A stretch of DNA of 64,000 bases from Chrysomallon squamiferum (GCA_012295275.1 CM022673.1:22001413-22065412); one strand, 5' to 3'; counted from the stretch's first letter, positions 1-11,906 are shown. Program-made: numbers and translations. Notes: a model not told the origin generated them from the letters alone.

Positions 1-3000
1 ACCATTCTGATTATACCATGTCCTATGCTTATAGAGAATCTTCATCATCTGCCTTTTCATGCTCTTCTCTGGCAGCTTCTCAGTCCAGTTTAGTCAATCC
101 ACAGATTGAGAGCACATCTCTTCCAGAAATCAAGAAAGCCTGGATGATGACACCAAGAATTTCCACAGAGCTCATACCTACACCATTTTCTTCTAGAGAG
201 GACATTTCAGCAGGACACAAAGCATTAAACAATATACATTTACCTAAAGATGAAGATAGCAGCACCTCTTTGTCTTCTTTGTTTGACAGCAAATATTTGA
301 GTAACAAACAACAAAAGTATTATGATTCAAAATCTAAAATAGTGCAAGAAAAATCAAAATCAATTGAAGTTGATGTACCAAAGTATCAAAAAATAACACC
401 AGTGACAAAGAACAAGAATGAGGCTGATATCCAGAGTACCTCTTTAATTTGTGAAAAAAAAAAAAAACTAATTTGTTTGTATGATGAATTTTATGATGGT
501 GACCTTATTTCTGAGAGGTCTTTTGAAAGCAGAGGTAATGATGTAAACATTCGTCCTTATGATCCAGATGTTTATAGAGGCAATCAGTTTGATGGAAACC
601 TAAATCTAAAGGAAGAAAGAAGAGGTTCAGCAGTTCAAGAGTTCACTGATAGCAAAAATTCTTTGCTTTCTGCAAGATCAATTTATTATCGACCCTCAGC
701 TTATGCTTATGTCCCTGAGCAAAGAGGTAATGACCAAGAGGTTTTTATTTCTCATGATGAAGGTCCTCCTTTCTATATAACAGCTGAAAGTCTTTCAAAA
801 GAAAAACCCAGAGTTCCTGGCCATTTAGACAAAACTAATGTGTCAGCTAGAGGTATTTTGCCAAAATTAAAAATGCATCATATTGGTGAAGATTCAGAAG
901 ATACTGCAAATCCTTTGGAATATAAAAGAGGTACCAGAAAAAATGAACCAGGAACTGAAACTGATAGACCATGTCCAAGATCAAAGAGAGCTTCTTTTGA
1001 TAAAGAAACATCACTTGATCCGAGTCTCAGAGATGATTCTTTATTAGAAAGAAAATTACCAGTGAATACTGAGACTGATTTGGTAGATGCTAATGGTCAT
1101 GTTTCAAGGAGAGCTTCTGTTGACAAATGCCTTCCTGATGATTTACCCTTTGAAGCACAATACACTCCTCGTAAGCCCCTTTCCTCAGATACCCAAAGTC
1201 CCAAGACAGTGGAAATTATATTATTAATCGGACCTGAACTTATTAATGGTTTAGATATACAAATTTCACCAGAAGAAAAACATAAGAAACAGAGTGTAAA
1301 AGAAATAGATGGTAAAAAATGGTCTGAACAAGCATTTAATAACACCAAACTAACTGAACAAGAAGAAATCAAACAAACTGAACAAGTAAAGGAAAATTCA
1401 GTTAGAGCTTCAGTCAGTCCTGATTCAGACATCAAACTGGATCTGGAACGTAATGGGTTTTCACAATTAGATTTGAATGACATGGAGGAACAAAGAGAAA
1501 TGGGAGATGAAACATCTGAAAGTAGAGGATCTTTCCCTGAATCTTCTACAACAAACAAAGCTGTCAGTTCTGTTGAACATATCAAGTCAAGTGTTACTGC
1601 CATTGGCAATTCCAAATCTAGTTGTGCTTCCCATAAACTAGCTGAACAAAGAGTAGAGAATCTTAATCTGGCAACATTGAAGAGTCACCCTGCATCTGAA
1701 GTCTATGTACCATCACCAAGATCAGTGAAAATATTACATGATGAAAAAATAGATAATCCAAAGCAGAAAACCATCAATCGATTACTAGAAGCAGAGATTA
1801 AAGATCTGGAACCACCAAACACAACATTTGATTCATGGTTGAAGCAATTAGACAAGAAAGGGCAAAAACAAAAACATGAAATGAAAGACAGAAGCATAAA
1901 AAGTGCCCGTGAAACAAAAATATCAGATCCAAGGGTTTCTGACATTAATATCTCCTCTCATGAAAGAAGACACTCATCTGCCAGTATTATGTCTGAAAAA
2001 AGCATTGATATTGATGATCTGAAACCTGGTATGATTCCCCCTCCTGTCAGAAAGACAATGGAAGGAAATGATATGAAATCAGAGTCAAAAACCAGTAGGT
2101 CATCTTCTGTACTAGGTCTTTCTTCATCACGAGGTGAAGATTCTGAACAGACTGATCTCTCAGACAGAAGTATAAAATCTGTTGATTCTCACTTGTATTC
2201 AATGAGCAAAACTCCAAGTCGAGGAACAGACAGTCCTCAGAGCAGTATTGCATCATCAAACTCCAGTAAACGATCTTTGACAATAAAATTACCTTTGGAT
2301 AGTCATTTGTTGATATCTTCAGGTAGAGCAATGACTAGAGGTGTTGAGTCTAAAACGCAAAGAGTAATCAAGAGTAAGTCTAGCAAAAAATCAACTGAAA
2401 CATCAACAGAAGAAGAACCAAGCAGTCAACAGTCAACTTACACAGAAACTGAGGGTGATTCTAATAAGATGGAGGATGCCAATGGTGAAGATACAAAAAT
2501 ACAAATACAGTTACCCAAAACAGATTCAAAAGATATGAACAAAGATATTAAATCAGATTTTAGTGAATTTCTGGGCAGAAAACCCCCCCCTCTCCTTGCT
2601 GTTATTTGTCAAGAGAACAAACAAGTCAGTTTGACTCAAAGAGAAAATGAAGGTAATGCAGTAATTAACAGTTCTTCTTTTAGTAGTACATCAAGTGAAA
2701 CATCCGTCAAAGATGAATCCGAACCAGGTTCAGATTTTAAGGATATGACAGGCTGGAGTATTTCATCACAAGGTGATCTTGGTTCATCAACTATAGCCAG
2801 TTTATCTGTTACATTATCCACATTGACATTTTCAGACCAAACTGATGTTTCTAGAGGTACTGAAAATGATGTAGAAGTTGTCTTTATAGATATTAACAAT
2901 AAACCTCCACTCAGTGAAAGTGATACTTCACATAGCCATATCACAAGAGCAAATGAAAAGCCAACAAAATCTGCAGCTGATGTTGAAGTATATCCAGATT

Positions 3001-5312
3001 TTGACACTACAGTATCAACAAAAGATCCAGCAGTAAATATTTCTGATGAAAATATTGAGGATTCTCAAGGTTTGCCTGAGACTGATAAATGTTCATTGAA
3101 TGAAAACACTGATTTTGTCCTCTGTCCTTCAACAGAAGGCAGCCAAAATACTGGGTCTACTTCTTATCAAGCAGAAATACCTGCTTTAGTGTGCAGTAGA
3201 GGTTCTGAAACAGGAAATGATGTAGACTACATAAAGACTCACCAAGATGATGTAGAAATTCCAGTGTTAGTATGCAGCAGAGGTTCAGAAAGTGGAAATG
3301 ACCCAGATGGTAACAGTGAAGTAGAAGATCTGAATTTCAAGCTCAAATTAATGCAAAAACAAAAGTATGAGTTAGGATCATCAAGAGAACTAACCCCTAG
3401 AATTGAAAGTCGTTCATCATCAAACCTTAGCCAAGCTTCATTGACAAAAGTTAATCTTCAGCACAAAGATCTGGAAAAGATATTGATTAAACATGAATGT
3501 GAAGACATTAGTCAAGAAACTAGAGATGTAGTAGGTACTGTTGAGCCTTCTGAATATGAACTTACAGAATACACTCATCCAGTTAGTCTTATTATTGATG
3601 TGAAGGAACAGGATCCAGCTGGACTTATTCTTGATTTGAAAGAAGATGACACAGAAAGGGGAGGTGTTTTTGATGATGAAGTACAAACTGGAGCTTATCA
3701 AGACCTGATACTGTCTGTAGCCAGAAGAAACAAAGAAGATGAAACTATTGTGAAAGAAATTGATCAAGCTAATGTTACTGTTGGTGAAAACTGTTTGTCA
3801 GAGAGAGAAGTCAGGGGTGAACTTGCAGGTTGTGAAGATAATGACTTGACAAAACAGAATATTATCACTCAGAAAAATGTGAATTGTATATTAGAACCTG
3901 CAGTAGTCAATGCAGACTGCACAAATGAGTCACAGTTCTCTGGAAATGTTCAAAAAGAAGGTTATGATATTTCTTTAAGAAATGTTTCTAAGAATTCGAC
4001 TTTAGTGCCAATTCAAACTCAGGAATCAATGAATAAGAATCACGATGCATTGAGAGACAGCTCAGATAAGAAAACTTTACAAATGGTTAATGTCACTGAA
4101 GTCAAACCATTTGAAGATGAATCTACTAGAAAAATTCCAAGTCAGATCAGTGGAGAAGCTCCAAGCAAAGATAAATCTAAGGAGTCTTTACAGAATCAAG
4201 ACTCAAATGACAAAGCCTTTACTAATTCCTCATACAAACATTTTCCTTCAGAAATACTGCCAGAAAACCTCCCTGCAGATAATGTGCAAGATATAGTACT
4301 TAATGATGCTTTGCATAGGGGTTTACTTCAACAACAAGATGATGGTGGACCAACTTCATCAGTAGCAGAATCAATTATCTGTAGTAAGAACATTCAGCAA
4401 CTGCCACAAATAGATAGTGAGAAAAAAATAAGTAATGCAAACATGACAACACCAGTTTTATTATCAACAGAAATGGAACACAAAGAACAAGCAGAAAATA
4501 TAATTGAATCTCCTGACAAAGAACTAGACCAGGAAAAAACATCAATGACATTAGAAACTGCAGAACAAGATTTGTCTTTTGTATCTCTGGAACCTTTCTC
4601 AGAAACATCACATGCTCGGGCTATAGTTCAGCAGATAGAAACAAATCTCCAAGAATTTATTTCAGGGACTGAAACATTAAAAGACAAGACTGAGATGAAC
4701 ATTTCTAAACAAGACATTTCCTTTTTGCCATGTAACACAGATTCAACAAAAGCTGATAATCTTGTTCAGGAGATACCACCAAATGTCATTAAAGAACAGA
4801 TTGTTACTGTGCCAGAGGAAAAATCACATCACCCAACCCAACAGGTTATCAGCACTTCAGCACACACTATTTTGTATGAACAAAACATTAGTCTTTCAAC
4901 AGATGAGCTACCACCTGCAAAAACACCTTCACCAGATAACACAGAACTGGATTCCATTAATCCATCACCAATAAAATTGACAAAGCATCAAGACCAAATG
5001 TCTTGGTGTACAACAGTTTCTGCCCATGTAGATGATCATACTGAAATAAGAGAAAAACCTGAAAATGTATTAATGAAAGGTACAAGTATTTTGTCAGAAG
5101 ATGGGAAATCTAAACATTCTATAAAACAGCAGGAAGAGAAGAACTCCCTGGTTACTGAAGAATCTCAGATGGAACAAAATACTATCATATTGCCAGTAGC
5201 TGAAGTATATGAACCAAACCTGTCTAAACAGGATATTACTGTTTCCCCAAGTATTGATGAATCTACAGAAAAGTCAAGAAGTCAAGATGTTTCTATTTCA
5301 CTAGACAATTGA
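1..5312 (+). CDS. 3' terminal giant exon of an unrecognised, disordered Ser/Glu/Asp-rich protein (partial at 5' end)
   Basis: The frame is open from the window edge and runs without a stop to TGA-like end at 5310-5312 (Asp-Asn-stop), so this is the 3' part of a longer gene; the Met at base 18 is probably internal. About 1,770 codons are visible in one exon. The protein is hydrophilic, rich in Ser, Glu, Asp, Lys and Thr, poor in Cys and aromatic residues, and has no membrane segment or fold I recognise, so it is probably disordered. Basic phosphosite-like motifs (KRASFDK near base 990, RRASVDK near 1110) fit the PKA consensus. More than a dozen RG motifs recur, often as SRG followed by Ser/Thr/Asn and an acidic residue. 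A 27-codon unit is tandemly repeated at 3174-3335, and two C-terminal SKQDI blocks (about 4705 and 5224) resemble each other. Cytoskeletal or scaffold proteins often look like this, but no function is assigned. That it is coding is near certain from its length. Confidence 0.85.
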   Translation, partial: HSDYTMSYAYRESSSSAFSCSSLAASQSSLVNPQIESTSLPEIKKAWMMTPRISTELIPTPFSSREDISAGHKALNNIHLPKDEDSSTSLSSLFDSKYLSNKQQKYYDSKSKIVQEKSKSIEVDVPKYQKITPVTKNKNEADIQSTSLICEKKKKLICLYDEFYDGDLISERSFESRGNDVNIRPYDPDVYRGNQFDGNLNLKEERRGSAVQEFTDSKNSLLSARSIYYRPSAYAYVPEQRGNDQEVFISHDEGPPFYITAESLSKEKPRVPGHLDKTNVSARGILPKLKMHHIGEDSEDTANPLEYKRGTRKNEPGTETDRPCPRSKRASFDKETSLDPSLRDDSLLERKLPVNTETDLVDANGHVSRRASVDKCLPDDLPFEAQYTPRKPLSSDTQSPKTVEIILLIGPELINGLDIQISPEEKHKKQSVKEIDGKKWSEQAFNNTKLTEQEEIKQTEQVKENSVRASVSPDSDIKLDLERNGFSQLDLNDMEEQREMGDETSESRGSFPESSTTNKAVSSVEHIKSSVTAIGNSKSSCASHKLAEQRVENLNLATLKSHPASEVYVPSPRSVKILHDEKIDNPKQKTINRLLEAEIKDLEPPNTTFDSWLKQLDKKGQKQKHEMKDRSIKSARETKISDPRVSDINISSHERRHSSASIMSEKSIDIDDLKPGMIPPPVRKTMEGNDMKSESKTSRSSSVLGLSSSRGEDSEQTDLSDRSIKSVDSHLYSMSKTPSRGTDSPQSSIASSNSSKRSLTIKLPLDSHLLISSGRAMTRGVESKTQRVIKSKSSKKSTETSTEEEPSSQQSTYTETEGDSNKMEDANGEDTKIQIQLPKTDSKDMNKDIKSDFSEFLGRKPPPLLAVICQENKQVSLTQRENEGNAVINSSSFSSTSSETSVKDESEPGSDFKDMTGWSISSQGDLGSSTIASLSVTLSTLTFSDQTDVSRGTENDVEVVFIDINNKPPLSESDTSHSHITRANEKPTKSAADVEVYPDFDTTVSTKDPAVNISDENIEDSQGLPETDKCSLNENTDFVLCPSTEGSQNTGSTSYQAEIPALVCSRGSETGNDVDYIKTHQDDVEIPVLVCSRGSESGNDPDGNSEVEDLNFKLKLMQKQKYELGSSRELTPRIESRSSSNLSQASLTKVNLQHKDLEKILIKHECEDISQETRDVVGTVEPSEYELTEYTHPVSLIIDVKEQDPAGLILDLKEDDTERGGVFDDEVQTGAYQDLILSVARRNKEDETIVKEIDQANVTVGENCLSEREVRGELAGCEDNDLTKQNIITQKNVNCILEPAVVNADCTNESQFSGNVQKEGYDISLRNVSKNSTLVPIQTQESMNKNHDALRDSSDKKTLQMVNVTEVKPFEDESTRKIPSQISGEAPSKDKSKESLQNQDSNDKAFTNSSYKHFPSEILPENLPADNVQDIVLNDALHRGLLQQQDDGGPTSSVAESIICSKNIQQLPQIDSEKKISNANMTTPVLLSTEMEHKEQAENIIESPDKELDQEKTSMTLETAEQDLSFVSLEPFSETSHARAIVQQIETNLQEFISGTETLKDKTEMNISKQDISFLPCNTDSTKADNLVQEIPPNVIKEQIVTVPEEKSHHPTQQVISTSAHTILYEQNISLSTDELPPAKTPSPDNTELDSINPSPIKLTKHQDQMSWCTTVSAHVDDHTEIREKPENVLMKGTSILSEDGKSKHSIKQQEEKNSLVTEESQMEQNTIILPVAEVYEPNLSKQDITVSPSIDESTEKSRSQDVSISLDN

Positions 5313-7204
5313 AAAACAGTATCAGATAGCAAATCATTACTTCATACAAACCCCATAAATTCACTCATTAGCAAGACATGCTAATACAAAATACATAAAA
5401 AGTACATCACCTTACAAGAATTTCATCAAATAGATGAATCTCCTCATATCCAAATAGAAGTATATGTGATGGTGTCATTTCAGAACCTTTAAATTAACAT
5501 TTTAAAGAAAATACTGGAACTGCTTTTTAAAAATAACAATGCTTTATGTCAAACCATATCAGTTGAAAACCAAATGTTTATGTTCATGAAAACCTTCAAT
5601 GGTAGCATTTAAATTTAATCTACAACTACCTCAGACTATCATAGTCAACAGGTTAGCAAACTGTTTGAAAAAGGTTTATTTTTATGTTTATTTCTGTGAG
5701 AGAGTACATAGAAAGGAAAATGCTAATTAAAGTAAAAGAATTGTGAAAATACAGATCATAATAATTTGTAATTGGACTTTTTGAAGTTACATGTTAAAAC
5801 CAAAGCCTCTGGTTTGTTTTTGCTTTAATACATTGTGTTCCAAGAAATATGGGCGTATATATAATATATATTGATTCTATGCATATGTTATTATTTTATA
5901 TGCATAAATGTAATTTTGAAATATCATTTACAAAAATTGCCTGCTGTTTTATGTTCTTTGGTTATTATTTAATTTTGCTGTGATAATATTATTCATATAA
6001 TTTTGTTCAAATGATCTGTTACATATTTTAATGCCATCAGTACAGTTGTAATAGTAAAAGGACGTACCAAATTTTATTATCTTGTGAATAGGTATTTTTG
6101 TTAGAAAACCACTGACATTATAGACATGCTAAACAGAGAGGCTGTAATGGTATTAAGTCTGTGACACGTTGTCACCTGACAGGTATAGTCCTTGCCTTAA
6201 TTTATTTAACCTCTTTAATGAGAAAGAAGAAAAAGAAAAATTAAAATATTTGGTTCTGTAATTTTATCAGGGATTGACTAAGATCAGGTTTCCATTACAA
6301 ATCTTTTTTGTGACAAGAACTGCATATTCCAGGAAACTGAATACTAGCATGTTTGTGTATGTCTGCTCTGTTATGTATGCAGATTATGAAAACTGTGGAT
6401 CAAACCTTTCCTTGATTTCTGTTGTGACATGCTGTAAATATTTTATTGGTATCTGATGTTGAAAATGTATTGTGTGGAAACCTGGTCTAAAGACTGAAAC
6501 AGATTAACAAAATCAATGGTATATTTTAATAAACCATAAATAATATGTAGCAAAAATATACAGTTGTTCTAGAAGTCCTTGTTCATCAGTAAACTTCATT
6601 ACTTTTATAACTATGACCAATATCATTTTGCTGTAAAATATGTTTTATCATCTCTTCTTTTTCCTTAACAATAAGAATCTTCTTAGCATTAAATACATAA
6701 CCATAACTAATGTATTTCGATTTCTGTTCTAAAGTTCATTTGCCATTGATAGCTTTCTAATTTTTTTTAATTGTTTTTTTACTGGTATTATTTACTCAAC
6801 TTCTGTCTCCTAAACATTTCCTTCTTTTTTATTAGTTTATTTGCTGATTAATTTTTAATGATATACACGTTAATATTTATTATTTTTGGAGTCTTGGAAA
6901 ATATTTAATTTTAATTTGATTAAATATGTTTTATTTTGATTAATTTTGTAAATTCAAACAATATCTATGATTGTTGCTGTTTATTTTTTATTATTATATG
7001 ATTTGTATTGCTGTGTTAATAAAATTATCAAATCTCAATATCTGTTAGGATTTTTCTTTCTTTTGCAATAACAGTAACAAATTTTAGTCAGTGATAAGAA
7101 GGTTTAAAAAAAGAAGGAAAATATTTTATTCATTGCTGAAATTGTGGCGAGATTACAAATGAAAATACTATCAGCCCAAGAGCTTGTGAGCACAAACAGG
7201 ATTA
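5313..7204 (+). other. 3' UTR and downstream flank of the giant-exon gene
   Basis: No coding exon is seen. The stretch is AT-rich and follows the stop directly, so at least its first part should be 3' UTR. AATAAA polyadenylation hexamers occur at 6528-6533 and 7018-7023; the first lies about 1.2 kb and the second about 1.7 kb beyond the stop. I cannot tell which is used. Confidence 0.5.
6528..6533 (+). terminator. Candidate polyadenylation signal AATAAA, giant-exon gene
   Basis: This canonical hexamer lies about 1.2 kb downstream of the stop codon at 5312. A second one sits at 7018-7023. The sequence alone does not show which is the main cleavage signal. Confidence 0.35.
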
Positions 7205-7801
7205 CCGTATATACTTGTGTATAAGTCGAATTTTTGGGAGACTATATTAAGGTAATATTTTTGGGGTCGATTTATACATAGGTAATGCTTTTGTAGCTGT
7301 TGCTGAAGAGTCGCCATTTTGACTATTTTTTTGCTATGGGATGCATCTAAAATAATCGCGGTCTTTCAGCTTTTCAAAAATATAATTTTATCGTATAAAA
7401 AAATTTGAAAAATTCAGTAACAATACCAAATATGAATGTAAAACATGATATTCTTCCGTTTAATGACATAAAAATACATTTTAAAGCGAAAAAACCGTCA
7501 GTACGGCGTTATGCCTTACGGCGTCTTGCAATGATCTAGGAATGCAGACTTCTCTGCCAAATTGCACTAAATATCGGTCCTAATTTCATAAACAAAACTC
7601 ACTTGTGTAATTGTAAAGAATTTGGTGAACTAATATTGCAATCGTCATTAATATCCACTACCGACAAATCGAAAAGAAAGTGACGGTGCCTGGAATCTGC
7701 AGTCGACTTATACACAAGTAATACCTAAAATGTCGCAATTTTTGGTCTTAAAATACACATCGACTTATACATAAGGTCGCCTTGTACACAAGTATATACG
7801 G
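7205..7801. mobile_element. 597-bp terminal-inverted-repeat DNA element with TA target duplication (MITE-like)
   Basis: Both ends read inward as CCGTATATACTTGTGTA, a perfect inverted match that continues imperfectly for about 30 bp through an AAGTCGA-like segment. TA dinucleotides flank it at 7203-7204 and 7802-7803. Further CGACTTATACA-like copies occur inside each end (about 7267, 7703 and 7761), so the ends are compound. The interior has no long open reading frame, which suggests a non-autonomous copy. A TA target duplication fits the Tc1/mariner/pogo class, but I do not assign a family. Confidence 0.8.
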
Positions 7802-8263
7802 TAACTAAAATTAAAAAATAATATTATTTATGGTTGTAATTAAATTATATAAAACTAATTTTTTAATTTTTTATAAATTATATAATGATTGACAAGAAAA
7901 AAATTACAAACTATATTCTCCTTACTCAAAAGAGTAAAGGCCCCAAAATAATTTTAATAAAGTGCAGTTAGAAAAGAAATTAATATTATTTTCATTTATT
8001 TATTTTTCCCTTTTCTTTTGTTATTTTATAATAAGATTCCAGACTGCTATTGGAATTAATGAAAAAATGCACAAATACATGCAAACATGCACACAAAATT
8101 TGTGTAATGATTCAAGACTCTTGTTCAGTTAATGAAAATATTCAGACGAGACAAAAAACAAATAATAACGAGAACAACAGCAATCTTTTCGGGATACTGT
8201 ATTTAATACCGCTGTTGGTGTAAGATTAAATTTAAAGTACTATATCAAATAATTGTCTGGTTA

Positions 8264-8310
<47 letters not shown>

Positions 8311-8523
8311 GAAAGAAAAAAAACAAGAAAAAAGGAATTATACAAAGAACAAGGGAAATAATTCTGATCCATAATTATGCGACGTCATTTGCTTAGAATA
8401 AAAAACTTGACGACCAGAACGACAACAAATCAACAGATTCCTCTCATTAAGTATTCGATGTTCTGGACCATACATGAGCGGATTTCGTTTCAAGTACATG
8501 TAATTTGAGTTTATAAATTTTAT

Positions 8524-8556
<33 letters not shown>

Positions 8557-9636
8557 CTGGTAGGGAAACTATCTGACAACGAAAACTGATTAGTAAAACA
8601 GTACAGATGTATGTGCTGTTTACATTGTTAGTTTTATAGCTTGGCTGATAGTGGAAAAGAAACCTTTTTTCTTTCTTTTTCTATCTTTTGGCGCTTAGCG
8701 TCCAGAAAGGATACCGTTTCGTCATCTTGCTCACCATGTGTGGCAAAAAAAAAAAAAAAAAATTTCGCAGTGTTCCTTCCGATTTCATGAGGGGGAAAAA
8801 AGGGTGGAGAATCATTTTTCCGGTAACATGAGGTTACGGGTAGGTAGGTAGACTTTCACTGTGCATGAATGAGTGAACAAAAGGATGGACATCAATTTTC
8901 TTTCCTTTTTTATTTATTTATGTTTATATTAGTAGTAGTAGTAGTAGTAGAAGTAGTATATTTTAATCCGCCCCTAATATGCTCTGTATACATTTGAATT
9001 GTAAATTATTTTATTTTTAATTAGAAGAATAGCGGTATTTGTACTCGCCTACGACCGGAACGAAAGTTAGTCTACGGAATTTCAGAATAAAACAGGCAGG
9101 CTTCAGTCCTTCCTAAATGTGCCCCCTCAACCCCGAAAATTGGAACTGGATTCCAGATGGCCGTCACTTCAAATGTATTTTACTGACGCTGAACCGAAAT
9201 CTGTAGATACAGATTTTTTCACTTGAATATGCCCTTTGAAGACATTAAAATTTGAGGATTTAGAAATCATAAAGTGCAGATTTCTATTCTCAGTGTCGTC
9301 TCCTTACTGCTAATTTTTAATTATGTGGACATATGATTCTGAACTTCTGCTCGTTAAGCTATTTTTAAAAAAAATGTATATATTACGTCATACAACAGAT
9401 TAAAATTATATCCCTTTTTTCTTTTGATTATTTCATTTCTTTATCTAAAATTATACTCTGTAACTATGGGATTATAATTATCATATTTCTAATTGAAGAT
9501 TATTTAAATACTTTATTGTAACTGAAAACTATATAGATATTGCTTTGCTATTAAATTTCAGAATGTGGTTTTCCAAATATCATCAATTTAATTTTTTATT
9601 AATAGTAAATTTGCGGTAACTCCGGCTTGCAAATAT

Positions 9637-9667
<31 letters not shown>

Positions 9668-9778
9668 AAATGACAGTTTTATATAGGGAATAATAAAACT
9701 AATCTTAAAGAAAAAGGAAAAGATAAAAAAATTATTGGCGAAAGTTATCTTAACTAAACATTAACTTATATATTTTTA

Positions 9779-9813
<35 letters not shown>

Positions 9814-9982
9814 TGTATTATTTGTATTCATGTTTTTGTATGCCCGTTTTGTTTTGTTTCCTAATTTAAGATGAGAAATTGTTTTATTTTGAAATTGATT
9901 ATAACTGCAATTATTATTTTATTTTATTGTTTGTTTGTTATAATTATCGTTCACTGTTTTTTTTTTGTGTGTTAAAGTTCGC

Positions 9983-9985
<3 letters not shown>

Positions 9986-10068
<83 letters not shown>
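9986..10068. repeat. (CT)n microsatellite running into (TG)n
   Basis: About 38 uninterrupted CT dinucleotides are followed by four TG units. Ser-Leu and Arg-Glu repeat frames on the two strands are artefacts of this tract. Confidence 0.95.
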
Positions 10069-10069
<1 letters not shown>

Positions 10070-10288
10070 TTTCCAACAGAATAATACATTTTGTTATTTC
10101 TGTTGTATAATCCAATTAAAAGCAAAAGTTAAACAAAGATATTTAAAAAAATAATCACAGCTTTATTTCAGAACACGAATTTTCACATTACTGACCGCAG
10201 ATTGCTGGATATTATGTAAAACGTGACTGCAAAACAAAGATGTGATTAAAATGCGGAAAGTAATGGTTTCACATTTACTTAACAACAA

Positions 10289-10293
<5 letters not shown>

Positions 10294-10324
<31 letters not shown>
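10294..10324. repeat. Poly(A) tract, about 31 bp
   Basis: An uninterrupted A run with no coding exon next to it. It could be the tail of a retroposed fragment, but no body of a SINE or LINE was recognised upstream. Confidence 0.85.
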
Positions 10325-10331
<7 letters not shown>

Positions 10332-10557
10332 CATTAATAGCTCCTATTCACTTTTACGTTTCCTGAAACCAAGACTAAACTTGGCTTGGCATATCTTATG
10401 AGATAGTATGTAGTTAGCCATTTTTCTTACGAATATAAATAATTTTATACAAGTACCGCACTGCTTGGAAGTTAGATTAATTTGTACTCCCTAAACAAAA
10501 TTAGGGTTTTCATTTAGCATGCTAACTTTTATTTGAAAAAAAAAAAAACAATTAAAA

Positions 10558-10563
10558 TTTATT
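10558..10563 (-). terminator. Candidate polyadenylation signal of the laminin-G gene
   Basis: TTTATT on the + strand is AATAAA on the gene strand, about 155 nt downstream of the TAA stop at 10719-10721. A second copy lies at 10528-10533. Both are at a suitable distance for a short 3' UTR. Confidence 0.45.
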
Positions 10564-10718
10564 TTGCTTTCAATTTTTGATGACGTAATATTAGTATTAA
10601 GAAGAAGAAGAAGACGAAAGAAAGAATGAACATTCTGTACCAGTTCTTACAGTGATAAAATTATGTCAAACAAAAATGTAAAGAATCTAGAAAAAAGAAA
10701 TGAAAATGAATATGAGAA

Positions 10719-11906
10719 TTACGCAGGTGTAGGGTGCACCAAGTCGAAACATCGCGACACTCCACTGTTTCGTGAAGGGTATTCGAACGTAAAGTCGTTT
10801 CGTTTCTCATGAATATCGCGAATTTCTCCTTCAAATTCTTGAATAACGGCGTCCTGAAATATAATTGAATATGAGGTTTAACTATTTTAAAATAGGTAGA
10901 CATCAAATCAGTATATGTAACTTGAGTAAAATATCTCTGTCTCTGTGTGTGTGTGACTAACAGAAGGAGAGAGCTATAGCGAATTAAGTGTTTTACATAT
11001 TTTAATGACGTCAACATCCACAAAAAATAATAATATATTATTAAATTGTATCTTTTATGGTTTATTATTCAAATATTCAGTTTATTTGGTCTTGTATTAT
11101 TCTTGTTATTATTATTATTGTTGTTGTTGTTGTTTTTGTTGTTGTTTCAATACAATGTAATTATTTGGAGAAAATAATGTTTGCCACTATAAGTAACTCA
11201 GTTACATGAAAATGTCTAAAATGTATATTTAGACTTGCACTGTTCCTATCATTTTAAGATGGAACGGCTTTAATTATTATTTAAACTGTGTTGCTTACCG
11301 AGTTCTTGCCATCTCCACCAATATAGACTGGTTTAATAATTTGTAGTCCTTCCAGTTCCTTGTTGTGGATGTGTTTTTCTGTGCCTTCTGCTTTGAGTAT
11401 CATACCAGTTTGAACCAAAGGGGGGTTACCTGCAAGTCTGGCTCTCTTATGTTTAATTCGGTTACGAAATATCTCCACCTGTAACATAATAAATTAATTT
11501 ATCTTTGTTTATAACCCCATAATTTGAAAATTAATTTTAAAACATTTTGGAGCAAAAACAATATGTTAGAATGAAATGATTTAGTTCAAAACAAAACAAA
11601 ACAAAACAAATTATGATAGCTATGAAATACATTAGTACTTCGATTTACCGTAAAGTATGTATTGTTGTTGACCACGTCATTGCTCTGGAAGTAGTCTCCC
11701 GAGGTACCTCCGGCACCCCAAGATGTTGGATTTACGATTATGTAATGCAGTTTTCCGCTGAATATGTACAGTGCTTCGTAATCGTGAGTTCCGCGTGCAT
11801 ACAGAAGAATACCGTTTTCTTTCACGGTCCGGAACTGCATTTTGTAGTTGGCACTACAAGAAGTGATATATAATTGTATTAACAGATAAAATATCTGATA
11901 ATCAAT

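Larger units (their letters stand above)
7802..10527. other. Intergenic AT-rich region with dense microsatellites
   Basis: I see no coding exon here. Simple repeats are frequent: (TAA)n at about 8264-8307, (GA)n at 8529-8556, (AGT)n at about 8931-8957, (AAAT)n at 9641-9671, (TTA)n at 9782-9813, (CT)n at 9986-10061 and poly(A) at 10294-10324. Apparent open frames around 9879-10154 are produced by the CT repeat. Confidence 0.7.

Noticed and set aside
1097-1615. Long minus-strand and alternative frames inside the giant exon (also 2636-3007, 3438-3767, 4375-4611)
   Set aside because: They are antisense shadows of the 5.3-kb coding exon, with no independent start or promoter evidence.
9879-10154. 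Open frames of Ser-Leu (+) and Arg-Glu (-) repeats
   Set aside because: They are direct readings of the (CT)n/(GA)n tract; no splice or family support.
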